64,000 nt of DNA from RBG-13-51-18 sp963739395 (GTDB taxonomy: Bacteria > Chloroflexota > Dehalococcoidia > Dehalococcoidales > RBG-16-60-22), in the NCBI GenBank assembly GCA_963739395.1, contig CAVUAE010000002.1, positions 124,001 to 188,000 of the forward strand, read 5' to 3'. This document shows positions 45,045 to 52,404 of the stretch, one piece after another (the stretch's first letter is position 1; each line of letters starts with the position of its first letter). Both the position numbers and the translations under genes were made by a program. The notes under the pieces were generated by a model. It did no database searches, was not told the origin of the DNA, and saw only the letters and a program-made list of their open reading frames with translations.

Positions 45045-45236
45045 TATTAGTTCTCTCCTTTATCAGTTTCCCTCTCTATAAAAGAGGGTTCATCCTGAAG
45101 GTTCACCCTGAAGGGATTAAGGGAGATTTTGCTTCGACCAAACGATACTATCATTTATACCTACTATTCACCATCCGATTTTGTCATTGTTTGCTATTAT
45201 CACGTTCAAGTTATAGAATAGGCTACGGAGATCGCC

Positions 45237-45932
45237 ATGCCCATCACCAAACAGCTCTACGATTTGCAGGAAATCGATACCGATATTGAGCATACCCAGC
45301 AAACCCTTGACCTTAAGAACAGTCAGGTTGGGAAAAGGGATGTATTGGATACCGCCTTAACCCGCCTTAACGACGAAAAGAAAAAACTCGAAGAACTTAA
45401 ACATGAACGCCGTGAGGCTGAAGCTGAACTTGAGGATATGACGAGCAAAATTACTGCTACCGAAAAGCAGCTTTATGATGGGAAAATTACTAATTCCAAA
45501 GAACTTAGTGAACTCCAGCATGAAGTAAACACTCTGAAAAACATAAACGACGAACTGGAGACTAAAGCCCTGGAAATCATCGAACGCGTTGAAGCGGCGG
45601 AGAAGTCTTTAGCCGCCACCAATGCCGATTTTCAAAAGCTTGAGGGAGAATGGCAGCAGCAGCAAAAGCAAATTACCGCCGACATTGACGTCTTGAAGAG
45701 TACACTAGCTAATTTAGCGGAAAAGCGCCGCCAGCTTACTACTCAAATCGAGTCCCCTGCCCTGAATCTCTATGAAAGAGTCCGCCAGCAAAAGAAGCAG
45801 GCGGTAGCTAAAGTTGAACAGGGTATTTGCCGCGCCTGCCGCATATCGATTTCGTCGAGCAACCTGCAAAAAGCCCGCAGCGGACAGCCAGTGCAGTGCG
45901 GCACTTGCGGACGTATCCTGTTTATCTCTTGA
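45237..45932 (+). CDS. Coiled-coil protein with C4 zinc ribbon
   Basis: The 231-residue protein is almost entirely a long antiparallel coiled coil (residues 5-195, rich in E, K, L, Q), then a zinc ribbon with C-x2-C (C-R-A-C near 197-200) and C-x2-C (C-G-T-C-G). This is the CT398/HP0958-like family, linked to RNA or sigma-factor handling in some bacteria. RNase HI follows with a TTGA overlap, an arrangement seen widely; the two may work together on nucleic acid. Confidence 0.85.
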   Translation: MPITKQLYDLQEIDTDIEHTQQTLDLKNSQVGKRDVLDTALTRLNDEKKKLEELKHERREAEAELEDMTSKITATEKQLYDGKITNSKELSELQHEVNTLKNINDELETKALEIIERVEAAEKSLAATNADFQKLEGEWQQQQKQITADIDVLKSTLANLAEKRRQLTTQIESPALNLYERVRQQKKQAVAKVEQGICRACRISISSSNLQKARSGQPVQCGTCGRILFIS

Positions 45933-46348
45933 AAGCTAAATTGAACATCGATAAAGTCATTATCTATACCGATGGCGCCGCCCGGGGCAACCCAGGCCCT
46001 GCCGCAATTGGCATTATAATTCAAGATGAAAAAGGAAATATCACCGCCAAATTATCGCGCCGTCTTGCGCCCACGACTAATAATCAGGCGGAGTATTGTG
46101 CCATTATCGCCGCTCTGGAAAAAGCCGTGAGTCTCGGCGCTAAAAACGTTAGCCTGAAATCAGACTCCGAGCTTGTGGTGAAACAAATCAACGGACTATA
46201 CAAGATAAAAAATACCGCCCTCCGCCCTCTTTACCAACAAGTGGTGCAGCTTACCGGCTCGCTGGAAAGTTTAACCATTTCCTGCATCCCCCGCGAGCAA
46301 AACGCCGCCGCGGACGCTTTAGCCAACCAGGCTTTGGACGGTAAATAA
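45929..46348 (+). CDS. Ribonuclease HI family protein
   Basis: The protein, about 135-139 residues, has the four catalytic acids of RNase HI: D in Y-T-D-G-A-A-R-G-N-P-G, E in Q-A-E-Y-C-A-I-I-A-A-L, D in L-K-S-D-S-E-L-V-V, and D in N-A-A-A-D-A-L-A-N. It cuts RNA in RNA-DNA hybrids. The start is a TTG: either 45929, overlapping the previous stop as TTGA, or 45941. The open frame from 45827 crosses the zinc ribbon gene and is not used. It is of the short YpdQ-like type without the basic protrusion. Confidence 0.9.
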   Translation: MKAKLNIDKVIIYTDGAARGNPGPAAIGIIIQDEKGNITAKLSRRLAPTTNNQAEYCAIIAALEKAVSLGAKNVSLKSDSELVVKQINGLYKIKNTALRPLYQQVVQLTGSLESLTISCIPREQNAAADALANQALDGK

Positions 46349-46377
46349 ATTAGCAAATATCTTAAGTAATTGTTTCT

Positions 46378-47379
46378 TTATTTCTTCGGAGGCGGCGCGC
46401 CGGGCGTCCCGGTACGTTTCACCCAGGTGATATCTTTTCTGGCTTGAGCAAAACCAACGTCTTCCATAGGTGGCATCGGACTAGGACCTGGACCACCCTG
46501 TGGTTGTCGCTTCGCCATTTCCTCGAACATTTTTCTCATCTGTTCTTCTTGTCTTTTTATGCCTTCAGCGCTGGCATAGTTAACAATTCGTTCGAGGGTA
46601 TTCCTCAACATCTCCTCCGGATTCGGGACGGGAATTACGTAGAGTACCTCGTCCTCAATCGCTTTCTTGAGAATTTTAGCCAGTTCTACCGGTTCAATTC
46701 CCCCCGCATGGATGGAGCGTAGTAAATTAATCGTCTTTTCTGTCACGTTATAGCCGGTGTTTTCCAGTTTCTTTGGTCGGGTAAAAACCGCTTCGGCGAT
46801 GTTGGACTTGATATTTCCCGGACACAGGCAGGACACGCCGATGCCATAAGGCTTAAGCGCCGTATAATAGCTTTCCATGAGATTATTCACCGCCGCTTTA
46901 GCCGCGGAATAGGGCGCCGTGGTAGAACCGCCCATAAAACCTCCCATGGAGGAGGTTGTGGCGATATGACCGCCCTTGCCGGCTTTTATCATGCGAGGCA
47001 CGAAAGTCACCATGCCATTGATGACGCCGCCGAGACAAACACCGATTACCCAGTCGTAATCCTCAAATGTCGAGGCTTCGGCGGGACCAAAGGTATTAAC
47101 CCCTGCCGTATTAAATAATAACTGTGGCGGCGAACCGAATACCTTTTCCACCTCGTCAGCCGCTTCGGCATATGCTTTACGGTCGGTTAAATCCAATTTG
47201 ATAAAATGAACCTGTACTTTTTTATCCTTGAAATACGCCTTTGCCTCGTCCAGATGGTCCTGCCGAATATCGGCAATGACAATCTTACAGCCTGCTTCGG
47301 AAAACACCTTTGCCTGCCCGAAGCCTGCCCCGGAAGCCCCTCCCGTGATAAATGCAACCTTGTCTTTAAAATCTTTCAT
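46378..47379 (-). CDS. Short-chain dehydrogenase/reductase
   Basis: From the ATG at 47379, fixed by GGAGG, the protein has 333 residues. The frame runs back to 47457 without a ribosome site. NAD(P) loop T-G-G-A-S-G-A-G-F-G near 12-21, N-T-A-G near 92, the catalytic S and Y-x3-K in T-S-S-M-G-G ... Y-S-A-A-K. After the standard 250 residues there is an unusual tail of about 70: charged, then Met/Pro/Gly-rich (Q-P-Q-G-G-P-G-P-S-P-M-P-P-M) and T-P-G-A-P-P-P-K-K. The substrate is unknown. Confidence 0.88.
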   Translation of the reverse strand: MKDFKDKVAFITGGASGAGFGQAKVFSEAGCKIVIADIRQDHLDEAKAYFKDKKVQVHFIKLDLTDRKAYAEAADEVEKVFGSPPQLLFNTAGVNTFGPAEASTFEDYDWVIGVCLGGVINGMVTFVPRMIKAGKGGHIATTSSMGGFMGGSTTAPYSAAKAAVNNLMESYYTALKPYGIGVSCLCPGNIKSNIAEAVFTRPKKLENTGYNVTEKTINLLRSIHAGGIEPVELAKILKKAIEDEVLYVIPVPNPEEMLRNTLERIVNYASAEGIKRQEEQMRKMFEEMAKRQPQGGPGPSPMPPMEDVGFAQARKDITWVKRTGTPGAPPPKK

Positions 47380-47477
47380 CTTTACCTCCGATATATTGCT
47401 ATATAGCGTAATATAAATAGCAATATTTTGCAAATTTTTATTTTTTTTCATTTCCACTTAACTAATTTCCCTCCCCA

Positions 47478-47506
47478 TTGACTATCCATTCCCCCTCCAC
47501 TACACT
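47478..47506 (+). promoter_or_regulatory. Promoter of rnpB
   Basis: TTGACT (47478-47483), 17 bases, TACACT (47501-47506). The predicted start at about 47513 coincides with the 5' end of the RNase P RNA. Confidence 0.65.
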
Positions 47507-47512
47507 GTAATC

Positions 47513-47864
47513 GGGTCAAGTAAACCGGGTGACCGCTCCTTCTTCGGAAGGAGAGGAAAGTCCGAGCTCTACCGGGCAGGATGCTGGGTAACGCCCAGGG
47601 GGGACGACCCTACGGAAAGTGCCACAGAAACATACCGCCCCGCAAGGGGTAAGGGTGAAATGGCGAGGTAAGAGCTCACCAGCTCCGATGTGAATCGGAG
47701 GTTGTGCAAACCCCATCCGGAGTAAGACCAAATAGAGGGATATAGGACGCCCGGCCTGTCCCAGGGTTGGTCGCTTGAGCCTTTCGGTAACGGAAGGTCT
47801 AGATAGATGGTCACCATCCTTCTTCGGGAGGACACAGAACTCGGCTTACAGGTTTACTTGGCTC
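47513..47864 (+). ncRNA. rnpB: RNase P RNA, type A
   Basis: This is the catalytic RNA that trims the 5' leader of tRNA precursors. P1 pairs CAAGTAAACC (from 47517) with GGTTTACTTG (to 47860). The conserved core GAGGAAAGTCCGAGCTC is near 47552, and ACAGAAACATACCGCC, GGTAAGGGTGAAAT and GAGGTAAGAGCTCACCAG follow in order. CACAGAACTCGGCTTACAGG closes it. Length about 350 bases. ORFs called across it are not genes. Confidence 0.95.
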
Positions 47865-47910
47865 GTCTGCCCGTGAAATAACTCTAGCTGAAGCTATCGC
47901 TGTATCATGG

Positions 47911-47916
47911 TATAAT
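47911..47916 (+). promoter_or_regulatory. -10 box of the nucleotidyltransferase gene
   Basis: Perfect TATAAT 12 bases before the ATG at 47929, so the predicted leader is about 6 bases. No clear -35. Confidence 0.45.
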
Positions 47917-47928
47917 GTTACTCGAATA

Positions 47929-48387
47929 ATGTTTAAGAAAATTTTCCGGTTTTTGAAATTAAGAAAAACGGTGGTGGTGGCTACGGGGGGAGGCTTTGAC
48001 CCGCTTCACGAGGGACATATCAGACTATTCAAAGAAGCTAAAAAGTTGGGCGATGTCCTTATAATCATGCTAAACAGCGATGCCCAGATGACAAAAAAGA
48101 AGGGCAGCACCTTTTATCCGTCACAGGACGAGAGAAAAGAAATCCTCGAAAGCGTCAAGTATATAGATAAAGTGGTTATCGACCCCGGCAAGGACGTAAC
48201 CTGCGAAGCGGCGTTGAAATTGGTCAAGCCCGATATCTTAGCTAAAGGCGGCGATAGGTCAGTCAGTAAGATGCCGGAAATCGAGCTAAAAACCTGTAAA
48301 GAGCTGGGCATTAAAATTGTCTATAACGTCGGCGGCGATAAAGTGCAATCCAGTTCCTGGCTGCTTAAAAGAGCTAAAGGAAATTAA
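47929..48387 (+). CDS. RfaE/HldE-like cytidylyl/nucleotidyltransferase
   Basis: The 152-residue protein has the nucleotidyltransferase T-G-G-G-F-D-P-L-H-E-G-H (HxGH site near 27-30), a central D-E-R-K-E-I-L-E-S motif, I-L-A-K-G-G-D-R, and the final S-S-S-W-L-L. It joins a nucleotide to a sugar or alcohol phosphate, as in HldE or glycerol-3-phosphate cytidylyltransferase; which one is not known. A basic N-terminal extension precedes the core. It is probably read from a leaderless transcript just after rnpB. Confidence 0.85.
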   Translation: MFKKIFRFLKLRKTVVVATGGGFDPLHEGHIRLFKEAKKLGDVLIIMLNSDAQMTKKKGSTFYPSQDERKEILESVKYIDKVVIDPGKDVTCEAALKLVKPDILAKGGDRSVSKMPEIELKTCKELGIKIVYNVGGDKVQSSSWLLKRAKGN

Positions 48388-48544
48388 ACCGCTTAAACGA
48401 CCACTGTTATAACCAAGAACCATCATATATTATCTAGTCCTTAAAATTTTCTCTTAAAATTTGTTCATTATGGTATCATTAAGGAAACCACTATTATCAT
48501 TTATTGCTTAATGCGGTCATATCATATAAAGGGAGAATAGTCTC

Positions 48545-49690
48545 ATGTTTAAATCATCAAAAATAGTTATCAGCGCGGTATTAGCCGTTCTTGTTGCTAT
48601 ATCTTTCGGCGTCGGTTTCTTTGTCGGCGAGCGTAATATTACGACAACGCCAAAGGGACTGGATGTCGTTGACCAGGCATGGAACTACATCATCGCCGAT
48701 TATGTTGACTCGTCTAAGCTTGACTCAGCGAATATGTCCCGCGCCGCTATCGAAGGCTTTATTAAAACGATAAACGACCGCTATACTGTTTACTTAAGCA
48801 AATCTGATTTAGTTCAGTTTGTCTCCAGTCTGCAAGGCAAATATGCTGGCATTGGCGCAGTAGTCACCGTAAAAGACGATAAACTAATGATTGTTAACAT
48901 CTTCCCCAACTCGCCCGCACAAAAAGCCGGACTTAAATCGGGCGACGCTATTCTGGAAGTCAATGGCGAACCGATTACCGGTTTGGCATTAGATGTCGCC
49001 GTATCTAAAATCCGCGGACCGGAAAATACTATTGTTAAACTGCTCGTCCTCCGCCAGAATGAGACCGAACCTGAAATAATAGAGATTACCCGGGCTAATG
49101 TAGAAATGCCCAGTGTTTATTACGTAATGCGCAATGACGTTGCCTGCATCTTCCTTCTTCAGTTCACCGAGCGTACCGAAAACGAGCTTACCACGATAAT
49201 AAAACAGCTAAAAGAAGCTAATGCCAAAGGTATTGTTTTAGATTTACGCGGTAATCCCGGCGGCTTGCTCGATACCGCCGTTCAAATAGCCAGCAACTTT
49301 ATCTCCGAAGGCGTCATCGTTAAAATACGCGACAAAGACGGTGTTATCGAAACGCGTGAAGCAGTTTCTGGACTTGAGACTACTGACTTGCCTATGGTAG
49401 TGCTGGTCAATGAATACAGCGCCAGCGGCGCCGAAGTGCTGACCGGGGCATTACAAGACCATGACCGGGCAGTTATCGCTGGCAATACCACTTACGGTAA
49501 GGGGAGCGTTAATATGGCTGTTCAGCTTAACGATGGCTCCGGTATTTATATCACTATCGCCCGCTGGCTTACCCCCAACGACCGTCTTATCGAAGGACAA
49601 GGTCTTGTACCCGATATTAAGCTGGAAACAACCGGTGATACCGAGTTGCAGTGGGCAATTGATTACCTGAAGGATAATCTAATAAAGTAA
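48545..49690 (+). CDS. S41 carboxyl-terminal processing protease
   Basis: The 381-residue protein has an N-terminal signal anchor (10-30), a short helical part, a PDZ domain (about 95-180: G-I-G-A-V-V-T, G-L-K-S-G-D-A-I-L-E-V-N-G), and a tail-specific protease domain with the Ser in E-Y-S-A-S-G-A-E-V and the Lys in T-Y-G-K-G-S. It cleaves the C-termini of exported proteins outside the membrane. GGGAG precedes the ATG. The macrodomain gene begins 13 bases downstream, so they share an operon. Confidence 0.94.
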   Translation: MFKSSKIVISAVLAVLVAISFGVGFFVGERNITTTPKGLDVVDQAWNYIIADYVDSSKLDSANMSRAAIEGFIKTINDRYTVYLSKSDLVQFVSSLQGKYAGIGAVVTVKDDKLMIVNIFPNSPAQKAGLKSGDAILEVNGEPITGLALDVAVSKIRGPENTIVKLLVLRQNETEPEIIEITRANVEMPSVYYVMRNDVACIFLLQFTERTENELTTIIKQLKEANAKGIVLDLRGNPGGLLDTAVQIASNFISEGVIVKIRDKDGVIETREAVSGLETTDLPMVVLVNEYSASGAEVLTGALQDHDRAVIAGNTTYGKGSVNMAVQLNDGSGIYITIARWLTPNDRLIEGQGLVPDIKLETTGDTELQWAIDYLKDNLIK

Positions 49691-49703
49691 GGAGGACAGA
49701 GCT

Positions 49704-50270
49704 ATGACGAGCATTGTTACTCTGACGATCAACAAGGCTAATATTTCCATAATACAAGGAGATATCACCCGCCAGACGACCGACGCCATTGTCAATGCTG
49801 CTAATTCCAGTCTTATGGGCGGCGGCGGTGTCGATGGGGCTATTCATCGCGCTGGCGGACCCGCCATACTGGAGGAATGCATTAAAATCGTCGCCCAACA
49901 TGGTCGCTTGCCCACCGGCCAGGCTGTTATCACCACTGCCGGCAATATGCAAGCTAAACACGTTATTCATACCGTCGGACCCATCTGGCACGGTGGTAAT
50001 CAGGATGAAGCATCGCTTTTAGCCAGCGCCTACCGCGAAAGTCTTAAGCTAGCCGCCGCTAATAAATTATCAAGTATCTCATTTCCCTCTATCAGCACCG
50101 GAGCTTATGGCTACCCCGTTGATAAAGCCGCCAGTATAGCGCTTAAAGAGGTTGTTGCCTTTCTCCAGCAATCGACATCCATTAAAGAAGTCGTCTTCGT
50201 TCTTTTTGATTCACATACCCTTGATGCTTATAAAAAGGCTCTTGAAAAAGTTAAAAATGTAAAGCCCTAG
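49704..50270 (+). CDS. Macrodomain protein (ADP-ribose deacylase/hydrolase type)
   Basis: The 188-residue protein is a single macrodomain of the YmdB/MacroD type: G-D-I-T-R-Q near 17-22, I-V-N-A-A-N-S-S-L-M-G-G-G-G-V-D near 30-45, H-T-V-G-P-I-W near 90, and S-I-S-T-G-A-Y-G-Y-P near 128-137. These enzymes remove ADP-ribose from proteins or deacetylate O-acetyl-ADP-ribose. GGAGG precedes the ATG. Its last 60 bases overlap the antisense small Lys-rich ORF. Confidence 0.93.
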   Translation: MTSIVTLTINKANISIIQGDITRQTTDAIVNAANSSLMGGGGVDGAIHRAGGPAILEECIKIVAQHGRLPTGQAVITTAGNMQAKHVIHTVGPIWHGGNQDEASLLASAYRESLKLAAANKLSSISFPSISTGAYGYPVDKAASIALKEVVAFLQQSTSIKEVVFVLFDSHTLDAYKKALEKVKNVKP

Positions 50271-50378
50271 CTGTAAATACCAGGCAATCCCCTTCGCCCC
50301 GCCTTTTGCCTTCGACTTATGTGTTTTATTTTTGAGTTTTGAGCTTTGCTTTTTCTTTTTTACATGCTTTTTAGTCAT
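50211..50378 (-). CDS. Small lysine-rich protein (phage block)
   Basis: From the ATG at 50378 the product has 55 residues. It starts M-T-K-K-H-V-K-K-K-K-Q and stays very basic to about residue 30, then has a hydrophobic aromatic end. AAAGGAGAA lies before the ATG at a good distance, which supports translation. Its end overlaps the macrodomain gene on the other strand by 60 bases. It follows the next upstream gene by 19 bases. Function is unknown. Confidence 0.45.
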   Translation of the reverse strand: MTKKHVKKKKQSSKLKNKTHKSKAKGGAKGIAWYLQLGLYIFNFFKSLFISIKGM

Positions 50379-50397
50379 TATGAATTCTCCTTTCAAC

Positions 50398-50772
50398 CTA
50401 TAGTTTTTTCCCTAGCATCGCGCTGCCGACATTAATCCCTAAAGGTATGGCAATATCTTTAATTACATTCCCGATTGCCTCTTTTAATCCCTTCCCTTGC
50501 GACTTTGAAATCTGGTATTTCGTGCGTACCAGCCTTTCTAAAGCGTTAGTTGCTTTTATTAGAGTCTTCAGGTTCGTATCATCGCCGCCGGTCATCACCC
50601 TTTTGATTTCCAGCCTTAACAAAGCTATCTCATTATCAACACCGTCAATGCCAGTCGCCTTTAAAAAATCACGCTTCTCTGCCTCATTGAGCATTCGGGC
50701 GTAATAATTAGTAGTACTTGAATTTTGATTACTCTTTGGCACGCTCTTTTTTACCTCTAATAGTTTTGCCAT
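50398..50772 (-). CDS. Phage small-terminase-like/packaging-region protein
   Basis: From the ATG at 50772 (GGGGAGAG upstream; the frame opens at 50793) the protein has 124 residues. The middle is helical (I-D-G-V-D-N-E-I-A-L-L-R-L-E-I-K-R-V, then L-I-K-A-T-N-A-L-E-R-L-V-R-T-K-Y-Q-I-S) and the end is K-G-L-K-E-A-I-G-N-V-I-K-D-I-A. This is the look of the ORF just upstream of terminase large subunit genes in some prophages. The large subunit gene is 5.4 kb downstream on this strand. Confidence 0.55.
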   Translation of the reverse strand: MAKLLEVKKSVPKSNQNSSTTNYYARMLNEAEKRDFLKATGIDGVDNEIALLRLEIKRVMTGGDDTNLKTLIKATNALERLVRTKYQISKSQGKGLKEAIGNVIKDIAIPLGINVGSAMLGKKL

Positions 50773-50875
50773 TCGCTCTCTCCCCTTCACCAATCACTAT
50801 TAATGCCGCCAGCACGATAGCGTGAGCCGCTAGATCCCACCGCTCCTTTTTTAGAGCTACCCTTAAAAGCTTCAT
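50729..50875 (-). CDS. 48-residue overlapping small phage ORF
   Basis: An ATG at 50875, with GGAGGGGG just before it, opens a 48-codon frame: M-K-L-L-R-V-A-L-K-K-E-R-W-D-L-A-A-H, then an A-I-V-L-A-A-L-I-V helix and a basic end. It overlaps the start of the next gene by 44 bases in another frame. Tight overlap and a strong ribosome site fit a phage gene. Function is unknown. Confidence 0.5.
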   Translation of the reverse strand: MKLLRVALKKERWDLAAHAIVLAALIVIGEGERANGKTIRGKKERAKE

Positions 50876-51071
50876 ACTCCCCCTCCATATATGGATTGCA
50901 TATTATAATAGTACATATGTTCTAATTGTGCTATCTGATTTTGTCACTTCTCTTTTCAATATCATTCCCGACCCAATCGGGAATCTAGGGGAGGAGTAGC
51001 TTGGTTCTTGTATCTTGGTCATTTTCGCCTTATGTGTGTTATGATATGACTATCATACGTAGGAGGTAAAA
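50876..51071. other. Intergenic region with phage promoter motif and a hairpin repeat
   Basis: It holds the shared motif at 50919-50947 and a short ATTCCCGA/TCGGGAAT hairpin (50964-50984) of the extragenic-repeat kind. The right end has the ribosome site (AGGAGG) of the next gene. Confidence 0.55.
50919..50947 (-). promoter_or_regulatory. Promoter-like motif shared with the portal block
   Basis: On the minus strand GTGACAAAA (from 50947), 14 bases, TAGAACA (to 50919). It matches 37712-37742 except for one base of gap. A TATAAT at about 50907-50902 lies further downstream and may add a second start. Confidence 0.5.
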
Positions 51072-51686
51072 ATGAGCGCTTATCCAATAGATATTAAGGG
51101 CGACCTTTCGGTACCCCCGCAACGCGGCTGGTGGCTAATTAAGTGGCTGCTGGCAATCCCGCATTATTTCATACTGTGCTTCTTGGGAATTGCTTTTGTT
51201 TTCGTCTGGATTATCGCCTTCTTCGCCATCCTTTTTACCGGCAAATACCCCAAAGGGCTATTTAATTTCAACACTGGCGTTTTACGGTGGGCTTGGCGTG
51301 TTTCCTTTTACAGCTACGGTGCTTTAGCTACAGATAAGTACCCGCCATTCAGTCTTCAGCCTGACCCCTCTTACCCCGCCGATATCACCATACCCTATCC
51401 GGAGAAGCTATCCCAAGGCTTGGTGCTGATAAAATGGTGGCTGCTGGCGATTCCGCACTATATCATCATCGGGGCTTTTTCGGGTGGATGGAGCTCGTCA
51501 CGGGGAGGCACTAATATAATCTCTATACTGGCGATTTTCGCAGCGATTTATCTTCTATTTACCGGCGTTTATCGTCAGGACTTTTTCAAATTGGTGATGG
51601 GCTTTAACCGCTGGGTTTTCCGCGTGGGGGCTTATGCCGCGTTAATGACGGACGAATATCCGCCGTTTAGACTGTGGGACGATTAG
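51072..51686 (+). CDS. DUF4389 membrane protein
   Basis: The 204-residue protein contains two related halves, each with W-L/W-L-A-I-P-H-Y, a membrane region, and a closing K-Y-P-P-F or E-Y-P-P-F. This matches DUF4389. Two to four membrane helices in total. AGGAGG precedes the ATG. Function is unknown. A hairpin follows the stop. Confidence 0.85.
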   Translation: MSAYPIDIKGDLSVPPQRGWWLIKWLLAIPHYFILCFLGIAFVFVWIIAFFAILFTGKYPKGLFNFNTGVLRWAWRVSFYSYGALATDKYPPFSLQPDPSYPADITIPYPEKLSQGLVLIKWWLLAIPHYIIIGAFSGGWSSSRGGTNIISILAIFAAIYLLFTGVYRQDFFKLVMGFNRWVFRVGAYAALMTDEYPPFRLWDD

Positions 51687-51710
51687 TAAAAATACTGAAC
51701 TCTTAATATT

Positions 51711-51753
51711 AGCCCTCTCCCTTTAGCCATAGGGGAGGGGGCTAGTTATTTTT
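51711..51753 (+). terminator. Terminator after the DUF4389 gene
   Basis: AGCCCTCTCCC (51711-51721) pairs imperfectly with GGGGAGGGGGCT (51732-51743), followed by AGTTATTTTT. Confidence 0.55.
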
Positions 51754-51834
51754 AGAGTATAGACCCCGCTGTAAGGGGAGAGTCAAGAGGCGAGGAAAAA
51801 GAAATATCAGTGAACCAGAGTTAAGATAATTTTA

Positions 51835-52404
51835 CTAGGCATCTATACCCAATATTAAAACTGGTATATCTATGTTCGAGATACCACGGTGTTCTAAATC
51901 CCAAACAAACTGCTCGAAATATGAAACGCCTGTAGACATTTCACTAGCGAATTTACGGACAGGCACTATTTCAACTCCTGAATCTATAAACCCAAGATTA
52001 TGAAATATAGTCATTTTTGCACAGACATTGTATACCATAAAAGCATATTTACCGAATTGTATCTCAATACCCAAGTTGTTTTTTACAAAATCCATCTCAC
52101 GGAAGGCTCCTTTTGTAAAAGAAATGGATTTATGATCTTTAGTATAATACTGGATTGGATATTCACACTTCACCCTGATTTGTTGCCAGTCTATACTAGT
52201 AAACTCGTGTTTAAAGGCTTTGTTAAGTGATATTGGGCTGAATAATTTCTTTCCGGGCATAGTCTTTTCTTTGCTTGTTTTTGTTTTATATTTGTTTGCA
52301 TCAACACTCAAAATTATCCGGTTAATTTCTTTCAATAAAGCCCAATGCTTCTTTTCTATATATTCCTTGCCCCCATTAAAAGAGTATCTACCGGCTATTT
52401 TCAT
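51835..52404 (-). CDS. BglII/BstYI-like type II restriction endonuclease
   Basis: The 189-residue protein carries D105, E114 and Q116 in F-V-K-N-N-L-G-I-E-I-Q-F. The 9- and 2-residue spacing equals that of the BglII active site (D84, E93, Q95). The following F-M-V-Y-N-V-C-A-K-M-T-I-F-H and V-P-V-R-K-F also fit BglII/BstYI enzymes, which cut sequences with a GATC core. Its ATG overlaps the methyltransferase stop by 4 bases (ATGA). The DNA is AT-rich, so the pair was probably acquired. The exact site is not predictable. Confidence 0.8.
   Translation of the reverse strand: MKIAGRYSFNGGKEYIEKKHWALLKEINRIILSVDANKYKTKTSKEKTMPGKKLFSPISLNKAFKHEFTSIDWQQIRVKCEYPIQYYTKDHKSISFTKGAFREMDFVKNNLGIEIQFGKYAFMVYNVCAKMTIFHNLGFIDSGVEIVPVRKFASEMSTGVSYFEQFVWDLEHRGISNIDIPVLILGIDA

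Noticed and set aside
45045..45236. Small gene between the terminase and the zinc-ribbon gene
   Set aside because: The frame seen there has no ribosome site or protein-like composition and overlaps both neighbours.
47516..47835. Open frames antisense to the plus-strand RNA
   Set aside because: They are read across RNase P RNA, which shows its P1 pairing and conserved core.
36051..50947. An active prophage or a proven gene transfer agent
   Set aside because: No integrase, capsid, lysis or tail-tape gene is present and the portal is truncated, so only a dispersed remnant is claimed.
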